Shown: positions 54,907-63,035 of the stretch, one piece after another | Layout: every line of letters starts with the position of its first letter | Numbering within the stretch: position 1 is the stretch's first letter | Source: Streptomyces sp. NBC_00568 | GTDB taxonomy: Bacteria; Actinomycetota; Actinomycetes; Streptomycetales; Streptomycetaceae | NCBI RefSeq assembly: GCF_026341855.1 | Contig: NZ_JAPENW010000001.1 | Span: 5,385,001-5,449,000, forward strand | Length of the DNA: 64,000 nucleotides | Direction of reading: 5' to 3' | Notes under the pieces: generated by a model | What the model was told of the DNA's origin: nothing | Databases searched by the model: none | What the model saw: the letters and a program-made list of their open reading frames with translations, nothing else | Made by a program: the position numbers and the translations under genes

Positions 54907-56559
54907 ATGAACGCAGAAAGCCGTACCCGGCTCAACCACACGTCCGAGTGGGCCGCTCTGGCCGAGCACCGCGACGAGCTCGCGGACACCCATCTGCGCG
55001 ACCTGTTCGCGGCCGATCCCGGACGCGGCTCCGGGTACTCGCTCCAGGTCGGCGATCTGCACGTCGACTACTCGAAACACCTGGTCACCGACGAGACGCT
55101 GCGGCTGCTGCGCGAGCTGGCCGCGGCGACCGATGTGTTCGGGCTGCGGGACGCGATGTTCCGGGGCGAGAAGATCAACGTGACCGAGGACCGCGCGGTG
55201 CTGCACACGGCGCTGCGGGCGCCGCGGGACGCGGTGGTGGAGGTCGACGGGGAGAACGTCGTGCCGGCCGTGCACGCGGTCCTGGACAAGATGGCGGGTT
55301 TCGCCGGGCGGGTCCGTTCGGGTGAGTGGACCGGGCACACCGGCAAGCGCATCAAGAACGTGGTGAACATCGGCATCGGCGGCTCGGACCTGGGTCCGGC
55401 GATGGCCTACGAGGTGCTGCGTTCGTTCACCGACCGCGGTCTGACCCTGCGGTTCGTGTCGAACGTGGACGGCGCCGACCTGCACGAGGCGGTGCGGGAC
55501 CTGGACCCGGCGGAGACGCTGTTCATCATCGCCTCGAAGACGTTCACCACGATCGAGACGATCACCAACGCCACCTCCGCGCGGTCGTGGCTGCTGACGG
55601 AGCTGAAGGCCGGTCAGGAGGCGGTGGCGCGGCATTTCGTGGCGCTGTCGACGAATGCCGAGAAGGTCTCGGACTTCGGGATCGACACGGCCAACATGTT
55701 CGAGTTCTGGGACTGGGTCGGCGGCCGTTACTCCTACGACTCGGCGATCGGTCTGTCGCTGATGATCGCGATCGGTCCGGACCGGTTCCGGGAGATGCTC
55801 GACGGTTTCCACCTGGTCGACGAGCACTTCCGCACGGCTCCTGCCGAGGCCAACGTGCCGCTGCTGCTGGGTCTGCTGGGCGTCTGGTACGGCAACTTCC
55901 ACGACGCGCAGTCGCACGCCGTGCTGCCGTACTCGCACTACCTGTCGAAGTTCACCGCCTATCTCCAGCAGCTGGACATGGAGTCCAACGGCAAGTCCGT
56001 GGACCGTGACGGCAATCCGGTGGAGTGGCAGACGGGTCCGGTGGTGTGGGGCACGCCCGGCACCAACGGCCAGCACGCGTACTACCAGTTGATCCACCAG
56101 GGCACCAAGCTGATCCCCGCCGACTTCATCGCCTTCGCGGAGCCGGTCGCCGACCTGCTGCCGGGCCTGGTCGCCCAGCACGACCTGTTGATGGCGAACT
56201 TCTTCGCGCAGACCCAGGCGCTGGCCTTCGGCAAGACGCCGGACGAGGTGCGTGCCGAGGGTGTGCCCGAGGAGCTGGTGCCGCACAAGACGTTCCAGGG
56301 CAACCACCCCACGACCACGATCCTGGCGAAGGAATTGACCCCTTCGGTCCTCGGTCAGCTGATCGCTCTCTACGAGCACAAGGTGTTCGTCCAGGGCGCG
56401 ATCTGGAACATCGACTCCTTCGACCAGTGGGGCGTCGAGCTCGGCAAGGTGCTCGCCAAGCGCGTCGAACCCGCCCTCACCGACGGCGCCGACGTGCCGG
56501 GGCTGGACGAGTCGACCAAGGCGCTGGTCACCAAGTACCGGGAGCTGCGCGGCCGTTAG
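54907..56559 (+). CDS. pgi: Glucose-6-phosphate isomerase
   Basis: 550 residues. The phosphate-binding stretch NVVNIGIGGSDLGPAMAYEVL, the sugar-isomerase signature FWDWVGGRYSYDSAIGLSLM and the catalytic Glu region MESNGKSVDRDG are all present. GTNGQHAYYQLIHQG carries the catalytic His. It interconverts glucose 6-phosphate and fructose 6-phosphate. ATG 54907 begins MNAESRTRLN; an upstream frame from 54844 adds a basic non-family stretch. It stands alone, followed by a hairpin at 56571-56603. Confidence 0.97.
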   Translation: MNAESRTRLNHTSEWAALAEHRDELADTHLRDLFAADPGRGSGYSLQVGDLHVDYSKHLVTDETLRLLRELAAATDVFGLRDAMFRGEKINVTEDRAVLHTALRAPRDAVVEVDGENVVPAVHAVLDKMAGFAGRVRSGEWTGHTGKRIKNVVNIGIGGSDLGPAMAYEVLRSFTDRGLTLRFVSNVDGADLHEAVRDLDPAETLFIIASKTFTTIETITNATSARSWLLTELKAGQEAVARHFVALSTNAEKVSDFGIDTANMFEFWDWVGGRYSYDSAIGLSLMIAIGPDRFREMLDGFHLVDEHFRTAPAEANVPLLLGLLGVWYGNFHDAQSHAVLPYSHYLSKFTAYLQQLDMESNGKSVDRDGNPVEWQTGPVVWGTPGTNGQHAYYQLIHQGTKLIPADFIAFAEPVADLLPGLVAQHDLLMANFFAQTQALAFGKTPDEVRAEGVPEELVPHKTFQGNHPTTTILAKELTPSVLGQLIALYEHKVFVQGAIWNIDSFDQWGVELGKVLAKRVEPALTDGADVPGLDESTKALVTKYRELRGR

Positions 56560-56570
56560 GCGCGAATGCG

Positions 56571-56603
56571 GGGAAGCGGGCGGCGGGAGTCCGTCCGCTT
56601 CCC
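56571..56603 (+). terminator. Hairpin after pgi
   Basis: GGGAAGCGGGCGG (56571-56583) pairs with CCGTCCGCTTCCC (56591-56603) with one mismatch around a 7-base loop, 11 bases after the stop. Confidence 0.65.
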
Positions 56604-56650
56604 GTAAGATCCCCGGCGATCACGTCGTCGATCGTTCGGGGGAGCGGAAG

Positions 56651-57610
56651 TTGGCCGGCTCACGGGGGAGATGGACGAGCGACACACTGACGGCGGGCTC
56701 CCTGCTGCGGCCCAAGCAGGTGGCGAAGGCCGTGTTCCACCCGGCATGGATCCCGGAGTCGGTCGATCCGTCGGTGGAGCGGCTCAAGCGCGTGCGCATC
56801 GTCGCCGGAGCGGTCGCGGCGTTCGGTGTGTACACCTTCGTGCAGGGCAGGTTCGACTTCACGGAAGTGCTGGAGAACATGCTGACGGCGTCCGCCGTTC
56901 TGCTGTTCATCACGCCGCTGACCGTGGGCGTGATGCTCTTCGTGTGGCGGCGCACCGGCACCGTCCGGCAGCTGCGGAGCCCGCTCCTCAACTCGCTCAA
57001 GCTGCTGCTGCTCTTCATCGGCCTGGTCGTGCTCACGGTGTTCCTGTGGCAGCTGTCGACCTCTCTCGGCGGCATCGCACTCGCGCTGCTGGGTCTGACG
57101 GCGCTCTGGCTCACCGGTTTCCTGGTCTACGGAGCGGTGCAGCTGTCCGGGAACTTCTTCGGGTCCGCGGCCGTGCACCGCTGTCTGCCGCCGCTGCTGG
57201 CCACGGTGACCACCTGGCTGATGGCCATTCCCGACCTGGTCACCGGTGATCTGCACGGGCTCAGCTTCACCATGGGCATCGTCTTCATCCTGGGCGCGCC
57301 GGTCACGGTCACCGCCATAGCCGCCCTGGAGATGAACCGGCTCCGCCGCCGCTACGGGATCAGGCTGGGCGCACACCCCGCGACCCTGCCGGCGCCGCGC
57401 CCCGCTGGCCCGCCCGCGTACCCGCCGCCCGGCTTCGTTCCGCCGTGGGGGACACCCTCCGGGCCCGGGAACCCGTACGCCCCCCATCCACACGGCAGCC
57501 CGTCGGGCCCGTTTCCGCAGGGCGGTCCGTACGCCCCCCACCCCCAGGGGAACCCGCCCGCGCCCGGCACGCGGCAGAACCCGTACGGGCGAGGACCGTA
57601 CGGGAGCTGA
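56651..57610 (+). CDS. Membrane protein of unknown function with Pro-rich tail (Yip1-like topology)
   Basis: 319 residues. About six membrane helices occupy residues 50-230 (VRIVAGAVAAFGVYTFV, ASAVLLFITPLTVGVMLFVW, LLLLFIGLVVLTVFLW and others). Residues 240-319 are a cytoplasmic Pro/Gly/His-rich tail (PPAYPPPGFVPPWG, repeated PYAPHP). The TTG at 56651 follows GGAGCGGAAG and gives MAGSRGRWTSDTL; there is no better start in this frame. The function is unknown. It is convergent with the ABC permease gene, 6 bases between stops. Confidence 0.75.
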   Translation: MAGSRGRWTSDTLTAGSLLRPKQVAKAVFHPAWIPESVDPSVERLKRVRIVAGAVAAFGVYTFVQGRFDFTEVLENMLTASAVLLFITPLTVGVMLFVWRRTGTVRQLRSPLLNSLKLLLLFIGLVVLTVFLWQLSTSLGGIALALLGLTALWLTGFLVYGAVQLSGNFFGSAAVHRCLPPLLATVTTWLMAIPDLVTGDLHGLSFTMGIVFILGAPVTVTAIAALEMNRLRRRYGIRLGAHPATLPAPRPAGPPAYPPPGFVPPWGTPSGPGNPYAPHPHGSPSGPFPQGGPYAPHPQGNPPAPGTRQNPYGRGPYGS

Positions 57611-57616
57611 CCGGGA

Positions 57617-59908
57617 TCAGGCCGCCGCGCTGAGGGTGTCCGCCGGCCGGCGGCGGGCCGCTCGGGCGGCCGGCAGGGCGGCGAGCGCGGCGGCGCCCAG
57701 CACGGCGGCGCCGCCGAACAGCAGCAGAAGCGGGGCGGACGGTCCTCGCGCGACGCCCGCGCCGATGCCGCTCGACCTGCCCTGGGCGTCGATCAGCCAG
57801 TGCGCGAGGGGCAGCCCCAGAGCCGTGCCGACGAGGACCGCGGCGAAGGCCGTGCACCCCGTGGCCGTCACGGTGATCGCGGTGATCTGCCGCGGCGTCA
57901 GCCCGATCGCCTTCAGCGCCAGCAGATCCCGCTCGCCCTCGCGGACCGTGCCGCCGATCGCGGTGAGCAGCTCGATGAGCCCGATCAGGGCCAGTACCGC
58001 GATCAGTCCCACGACGACTCCGCGCAGCGCTGAGAGCCCGTCGGCGGGGTTGGTCACGGCGTGCACGTCGAAACGTCCGTGCGCGGCGGTGGCCAGCTCC
58101 GTGGCCACCCGGTGGGGGTCCGCGCCCGGGCGCAGCCGCAGCTGGTAGAGGGTCGGCCGGAGTTCCGGATCGTTCTCACGGAGAGTGTCGAGCGAGGTGG
58201 AGATGACCCGGCCGCCGTTCTCCGGCTCGATGCTCCGCCCCACGATGTGCAGGATCTGCGGCTGAGCGCCCACGGTCACGCGCACCCAGTCGCCGACCCG
58301 CACGTCCAGCAGGTCGAGCAGGCCCTGACCGGCCACCGCCTCGTCGGGGCCGCGCGCCGGGCGGCCCTCGGCCAGCGAGAACGGGTAGGGGTCCTGGCGT
58401 GTGCCGAGGCCGCGCAGCGCGATCGTGCCGGTCTGGCCGGGGACCAGGGCGGGCACCTGGATGCCCGGGTGGACGCCGGTGACCTGCGGGTTCCGGTCGA
58501 GCAGGGCCCGTACGCCGGAATCGCTCAGAGTCCCGTCCGGCCGGACGGTGAGCGCGGCCGCGAGACCGAGCTGCTCGGGCCTGCTGTGAAAGCGGTCGAT
58601 GGTCGTCCAGGCGCTCATGGCCACCACGATCAGCAGCAGGGGCAGCGCGAGGCGGGCGACCGTGGCCGACGAGCGCGTCCGACGGGTGAACGCCTTGTGC
58701 CAGCCCAGGACCAGCGCGGACGGCAGTCGCAGGCCCAGCGCCGCGCGTGCCGGACGCGGCAGCCCGCCACCGAGCGGTGCCGCGGCGCGCAGCCCCGGCA
58801 CCGGTGACACCCGTCCGGCCCGCCACGCGGCGAGCCCGGTCGTCGCGGCGATGAACAGCACCGCGCCGGCGGGCACCGAGACGAGCGCCGCTGTGTGTCC
58901 CGGCAGTCCCTGCCACACACCGACCGCGTCCCCGAGACGCCCCGGGACCCGGCTGCCCAGCGCCTGCGTGAGCGCGCCCGCGAGCACGGCGCCCAGCAGC
59001 GCGAACGCCACGTGCTGGAGCAGGAAGATCCGTACCACCTGGCCCGGCGTGAAGCCGATCGCCTTCAGCACCGAGATGTCCCGCAGATGGCCACGGATAC
59101 GGGTGCCGATCGCACCGTGCACGGCGAGCCCGGCGGCGACCAGCGCGCCCAGGCCGAACAGGCCGAGAACCTGCCCGAGCAGCCGGTTGTCGCCCTGCGC
59201 CTCGGCCCGCGCCTGCTGCCAGGAGGAGACCTCGGTGACCGCCCCGGCGCCGAGCAGGGTGACGGCCCGCTGGACCGCGTAGTCCGTGTCGCCGGGATCG
59301 GTCAGCCGCAGCCCGATCACCTGCCCGGCGCGTCCGGCGGTGTCCCGCACCGCCGACGGGAGCGCCCACACCAGGCCCGACCGCTCGCCCGGGCTGTACC
59401 GGGGCTCGGCGCTGTCGGCCACGCCCAGCACGGTCAGCTCCCGGGCGGTGCCGGGCACGGTGAGGGTGTCGCCCGGTTCGGCCCACAGCGCCCGGGCGAG
59501 GCTGCTGTCCAGCACCACGCCGTCCGCCTCGCTGGGGTCGAGCCAGCGTCCGGAGGTGAGCAGCGGGCGCCCCGTGGCGGGCTGCTCGGTGGCGCCGCGC
59601 AGTTCGACCACGGCACGGGTTCCCCGTGACTCGACGGCGGTCGCAGCCGTGGGGTAGGGGCCCGCGACGGAGTCCACGCCGTCCACGTCGGCGAGGCGGT
59701 GCGCGTCCGAGGACGGACCGGTGTGGATCCACACGTGCGCGCCGTGCGACTGGGTGAAGACCCGCTGCCAGGGGTTGGTCGCGTAGCCGAACAGCGCGCT
59801 GGCCAGCAGCAACGAGGCGACGATCCCGGCGGTGGCGAGCACGATGAACAGCGCCTCACCCCGGTGGGTGCGCAGATCGGCGTGCGCCCAGCGCAACGTG
59901 GCACGCAT
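57617..59908 (-). CDS. ABC transporter permease, FtsX/MacB type (tandem)
   Basis: 763 residues with two FtsX-like modules. The N-terminal helix (EALFIVLATAGIVASLLLAS), an extracellular domain, three helices near residue 250 and a second set near residues 640-740 follow. The phrases DISVLKAIGFTPGQVV and DLLALKAIGLTPRQIT are the paired cytoplasmic coupling motifs. Such permeases move lipids or peptides, or transmit force, rather than importing solutes. The start is the ATG at 59908. It is the last gene of the PadR-ATPase-permease operon. Confidence 0.9.
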   Translation of the reverse strand: MRATLRWAHADLRTHRGEALFIVLATAGIVASLLLASALFGYATNPWQRVFTQSHGAHVWIHTGPSSDAHRLADVDGVDSVAGPYPTAATAVESRGTRAVVELRGATEQPATGRPLLTSGRWLDPSEADGVVLDSSLARALWAEPGDTLTVPGTARELTVLGVADSAEPRYSPGERSGLVWALPSAVRDTAGRAGQVIGLRLTDPGDTDYAVQRAVTLLGAGAVTEVSSWQQARAEAQGDNRLLGQVLGLFGLGALVAAGLAVHGAIGTRIRGHLRDISVLKAIGFTPGQVVRIFLLQHVAFALLGAVLAGALTQALGSRVPGRLGDAVGVWQGLPGHTAALVSVPAGAVLFIAATTGLAAWRAGRVSPVPGLRAAAPLGGGLPRPARAALGLRLPSALVLGWHKAFTRRTRSSATVARLALPLLLIVVAMSAWTTIDRFHSRPEQLGLAAALTVRPDGTLSDSGVRALLDRNPQVTGVHPGIQVPALVPGQTGTIALRGLGTRQDPYPFSLAEGRPARGPDEAVAGQGLLDLLDVRVGDWVRVTVGAQPQILHIVGRSIEPENGGRVISTSLDTLRENDPELRPTLYQLRLRPGADPHRVATELATAAHGRFDVHAVTNPADGLSALRGVVVGLIAVLALIGLIELLTAIGGTVREGERDLLALKAIGLTPRQITAITVTATGCTAFAAVLVGTALGLPLAHWLIDAQGRSSGIGAGVARGPSAPLLLLFGGAAVLGAAALAALPAARAARRRPADTLSAAA

Positions 59909-59914
59909 CCCGGC

Positions 59915-60007
59915 TCAGCCTCTCGGCTCGCGGGCGAAGCCGGTAAAGGGAGCGAAGGGGGTGACGGGGGGCGCGGAGGGCAGGGAGCCGAAAGAGAGGT
60001 TGCGCAT
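59915..60007 (-). CDS. Possible 30-residue leader ORF between ATPase and permease genes
   Basis: ATG 60007 to TGA 59915 encodes MRNLSFGSLPSAPPVTPFAP and ten more residues. It fills the otherwise empty spacer between the ATPase stop and the permease start, ending 6 bases before the permease ATG. It has no strong ribosome binding site and no known family. It may couple translation or be chance. Confidence 0.25.
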   Translation of the reverse strand: MRNLSFGSLPSAPPVTPFAPFTGFAREPRG

Positions 60008-60013
60008 GTCGGT

Positions 60014-60826
60014 TCAGTCCTTCAGTTCCAGCACGCCGGATATCCCCAGGCCCCGCGACGGCGTGCCGTCGAGTTCCGCGTCGTCGGCGATCCGGCCGTC
60101 GAAGAAACTGATCACCCGGTCGGCGGCGCTCGCGAGCCGCGCGTCATGGGTGACCAGCACGATCGTCTGGCCGCGCTGGTGGAAACGGGACAGCAGCCGG
60201 GTCACCTCGCGGGTGCCCTTGCTGTCCAGGCTGCCCGCGGGCTCGTCGGCGAGCAGCAGGGGCGGATGGTTGACTAGCGCCCTCGCCAGTGCGACGCGCT
60301 GCTGCTCACCGCCGGACAGCTCGCCCGGCATGCTGCGCTCCTTGCCCTGAAGGCCCAGCTCGGCGAGCAGCTCTTCGCGCTCGGCGCGCGCCTTCCTGGG
60401 GGAGACCCCGGCGAGCAGGGCGGGCAGCTCGACGTTGTCGGCGACCGACAGGTTCGACACCAGGTTGAAGAACTGGAACACGATGCCGATGCGGCGCCGG
60501 CGCTCGACCGCCCAGCGGGCCTCGCCGTATCCGTCCGTGCAGACGCCGTCCAGCCAGATGCTGCCGGAATCCGGCCGCTGGAGCCCGCCGAGCAGATGCA
60601 GCAGGGTCGACTTCCCGGCGCCGGACGGGCCGGTGACGGCCACGAACTCGCCCCGCCGTACGGAGAGGTCGACGCCGCGCACGGCGTGTGCGGGAGCCCC
60701 TTCGCCGTAGTGGGTCTTGACCAGGTTCTCGGCGCGCAGCACAGCGGTCTCCCCGGCACGCGGCGAAGGGCTCTCGGGCTGCGCCGACGGGTTCTCGGCG
60801 CGCGGTTCGGGAGCGGTGCGGCTCAT
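60014..60826 (-). CDS. ABC transporter ATP-binding protein, LolD/MacB type
   Basis: 270 residues. Walker A GPSGAGKSTLLHLL, Q-loop GIVFQFFNLVSNLSV, signature LSGGEQQRVALARAL, Walker B LLLADEPAGSLDSKG and the switch His in VLVTHDARLAS are all intact. About 30 Pro/Ser/Glu-rich residues precede the domain. It partners the FtsX-like permease downstream. ATG 60826 overlaps the stop of the PadR gene (ATGA). Confidence 0.93.
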   Translation of the reverse strand: MSRTAPEPRAENPSAQPESPSPRAGETAVLRAENLVKTHYGEGAPAHAVRGVDLSVRRGEFVAVTGPSGAGKSTLLHLLGGLQRPDSGSIWLDGVCTDGYGEARWAVERRRRIGIVFQFFNLVSNLSVADNVELPALLAGVSPRKARAEREELLAELGLQGKERSMPGELSGGEQQRVALARALVNHPPLLLADEPAGSLDSKGTREVTRLLSRFHQRGQTIVLVTHDARLASAADRVISFFDGRIADDAELDGTPSRGLGISGVLELKD

Positions 60827-61338
60827 CCCTGCTCCTCCAACTCCTCCTGGCAGCGTTCCAGCCAGTCGAGATCGGCCTGCAGGTGCAGCATGGCGCCCTC
60901 GATGAGCAGCTGGGAGATGCGGTTGTCCCGGTTCTCGGTCGTGGCGAGCTTCGACAGTTCGCGCATGGTGTTCAGATACCGGCGCCGCTGCTTGTTGATC
61001 AGGGCGATCTGGTCGGCGAGACCCGTCCGCGGCGCGAGCGCGAGCTTCATGAAGAACTCGTCCCGCACCCGCGGTTCGTCCGCCGTCTCCTCGTACCAGG
61101 CGCGCAGCGCCTCACGCCCGGCGTCGGTGAGGTGGTAGATCTTCTTGTTGGGCCGGCTCGACTGCTCGACTTCCTCGCCCTCGATCAGTCCCGACTTCTC
61201 GAGGCGGCCGAGCGTCACATAGATCTGGCCGACGTTCGGCTGAGGGTACGCGGAGCCCAGCAGTTGCTCAAGGCCCTGCTTGAGCTCGTAGCCATGGGCC
61301 GGGCCGCGCGCCAGCAGGGCCAGGAGGGGCAGCCGCAC
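60823..61338 (-). CDS. PadR-family transcriptional regulator
   Basis: 171 residues. The winged helix-turn-helix is at the N-terminus (LLALLARGPAHGYELKQGLE, GQIYVTLGRLEKSGLIEGEE, KIYHLTDAGREALRAW). A PadR C-terminal dimerisation helix pair follows. GTG 61338 starts VRLPLLALL. As first gene of the operon it probably represses itself and the exporter. A 15-base palindrome ATACCTAACAGGTAT lies 150 bases upstream at 61489-61503. Confidence 0.93.
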   Translation of the reverse strand: MRLPLLALLARGPAHGYELKQGLEQLLGSAYPQPNVGQIYVTLGRLEKSGLIEGEEVEQSSRPNKKIYHLTDAGREALRAWYEETADEPRVRDEFFMKLALAPRTGLADQIALINKQRRRYLNTMRELSKLATTENRDNRISQLLIEGAMLHLQADLDWLERCQEELEEQG

Positions 61339-61488
61339 TCGTGCTCTCCTCCCCCTCTTCTCTCTCTTTTTCTCGGTTCGCCCTCGGGGCGTCCCGGCCG
61401 CTCACGGCATGCTCTTCATATGTTGCGGGCCCATGTGCCGAACACCCATGAGCCGGAGGCCAATGTGCCGCAGGCCCTAGTATCGCCC

Positions 61489-61503
61489 ATACCTAACAGG
61501 TAT
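61489..61503. promoter_or_regulatory. Palindrome ATACCTAACAGGTAT between PadR and binding-protein genes
   Basis: Perfect 6-3-6 palindrome in the divergent region between the PadR gene (start 61338) and the binding-protein gene (start 61560). The same core recurs at 62874-62884 and 62988-62998. It is a candidate PadR or sugar-regulator operator. Confidence 0.5.
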
Positions 61504-61559
61504 ACATGGCCTCTGACTCCGGGCGAAGGTGCCCGGTGCCGGTGTACAGGGAGGAACCT

Positions 61560-62834
61560 ATGCGGTGGATACGCGCCGCCGGTAGGGGCCTCCTGGTCGT
61601 CGCGGTGGTCCTGTCCGGTTACGTCGCCTCGGGTTCGCCCGCCGACAGGGCGCGCGGGGGCGGACGCGGTCCGCTGACGCTGGCCACCGCCGGTGACCTC
61701 ACCAGCTATCTCGGGCCGCTGCTCGACGACTGGAACCGCGCGCACCCCGGCGAGAAGGTCACCCTCGTCGAACTCCCCGACTCCGCGGACGAGACCCACG
61801 CGCAGATGACCACCGACCTGCGCGGCGGTGACCGGAGCCGCTTCGACGTCCTCAACATCGATGTCGCGTGGACCTCGGAGTTCGCCGCTGCGGGCTGGAT
61901 CTCCCCGCTGCCCCGCGACCGCTTCCCGCTCGACGGCTTCCTGCCTCCGGTGGTCGACACGGCGAGGTACGACGGGAGGCTGTACGCCGTCCCGTACGTC
62001 ACCAACGCCGGTCTGCTCCTCTACCGCAAGGACATCCTGGCCAAGGAAGGCGTCGCGCCGCCGCGCACCTGGGCCGAGCTGGAGAAACAGGCGAGGACCA
62101 TCGCGCCCAAGTACGGACTCGACGGATACGCGGGCCAGTTCCTGCCCTACGAGGGCCTCACCGTCAACGCAGCCGAGGCGGTCTACTCGGCGGGCGGCAC
62201 GATCCTCGGCGACGAGGGCGAGCGCGTCACGGTGGACTCCGCGGCGGCCCGCGAGGGCATCGGCTTCCTCGCCGACGGCGTCCGCGACGGCTGGATACCG
62301 AGGAAGGCGCTGACCTACAAGGAGCAGGAGTCCAAACAGGCCTTCCAGGACGGCCGTCTCCTCTTCCTGCGCAACTGGCCCTACGCCTACGTCAGCGCCT
62401 CCGCCCCGGGATCCGCCGTCGCGGGGAAGGTCGGCGCGGTTCCGCTGCCCGGCCCCGACGGGCCGGGGACGAGCGTGCTCGGCGGTTCGAACCTCGCGGT
62501 CAACGCGCGGGCCGAGCACCCCGATTCCGCCGCGCGGCTGATCGCGTACCTCACGAGTGAGCGGGTGCAGCGGCAGGTCCTCACCAAGGGCGCGCTGCCG
62601 CCCGTACGGGCCGACCTGTACGAGGATCCGGAGCTGGTCCGGGAGTTCCCGTACCTGCCGACGCTGCGTGCCGGTGTGCGCGCCGCGGCGCCGCGCCCCA
62701 AGAGCCCCCGCTACGACCAGGTGAGCCTCGCCGTGCAGGCCGTGGTGCACGACGCGATGGCCGGGCACCAGACGCCCGAGGCCGCCGTGCGCCGGCTGGC
62801 GCGCGAGCTGGCGGACATCTCGCGCCGGGGCTGA
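61560..62834 (+). CDS. Sugar ABC transporter extracellular solute-binding protein
   Basis: 424 residues of the family 1 (MalE-like) solute-binding proteins: LTLATAGDLTSYLGPLLDDW, FDVLNIDVAWTSEFAAAGWI, YAVPYVTNAGLLLYRKDIL and LGGSNLAVNARAEHPDSAARL. ATG 61560 has GGGAGGAA upstream. The N-terminal hydrophobic stretch ends LVVAVVLSGYVASGSPAD: where the lipobox Cys is expected there is Tyr. No permease genes follow within the window; an alpha-glucosidase does. A maltose- or oligoglucoside-type substrate is likely from context. Confidence 0.9.
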   Translation: MRWIRAAGRGLLVVAVVLSGYVASGSPADRARGGGRGPLTLATAGDLTSYLGPLLDDWNRAHPGEKVTLVELPDSADETHAQMTTDLRGGDRSRFDVLNIDVAWTSEFAAAGWISPLPRDRFPLDGFLPPVVDTARYDGRLYAVPYVTNAGLLLYRKDILAKEGVAPPRTWAELEKQARTIAPKYGLDGYAGQFLPYEGLTVNAAEAVYSAGGTILGDEGERVTVDSAAAREGIGFLADGVRDGWIPRKALTYKEQESKQAFQDGRLLFLRNWPYAYVSASAPGSAVAGKVGAVPLPGPDGPGTSVLGGSNLAVNARAEHPDSAARLIAYLTSERVQRQVLTKGALPPVRADLYEDPELVREFPYLPTLRAGVRAAAPRPKSPRYDQVSLAVQAVVHDAMAGHQTPEAAVRRLARELADISRRG

Positions 62835-62870
62835 GCCCTTTCCTCGTCGCATTCAGCGACCCCTTCCTAG

Positions 62871-62998
62871 TTACATGTTAGGTAACGCCGCCGTCTCATC
62901 TCGGACGTGCAGGGCCAAAAAATGGGCATTTAAAGGGGCAGCTTTCCGCTACGTCCTGCCTACTCGTTGACATCTCCGCGACATGCCTACCTAACATG
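62871..62998. promoter_or_regulatory. Two TACCTAACATG sites before the alpha-glucosidase gene
   Basis: CATGTTAGGTA (62874-62884) and TACCTAACATG (62988-62998) are exact reverse complements 103 bases apart. The first lies in a near-palindrome TTAC..GTAA (62871-62885). Both share TACCTAACA with the site at 61489. Confidence 0.5.
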
Positions 62999-63035
62999 CA
63001 TGCATAACCGAAGGCACGCACAGACAGGTCAACGG

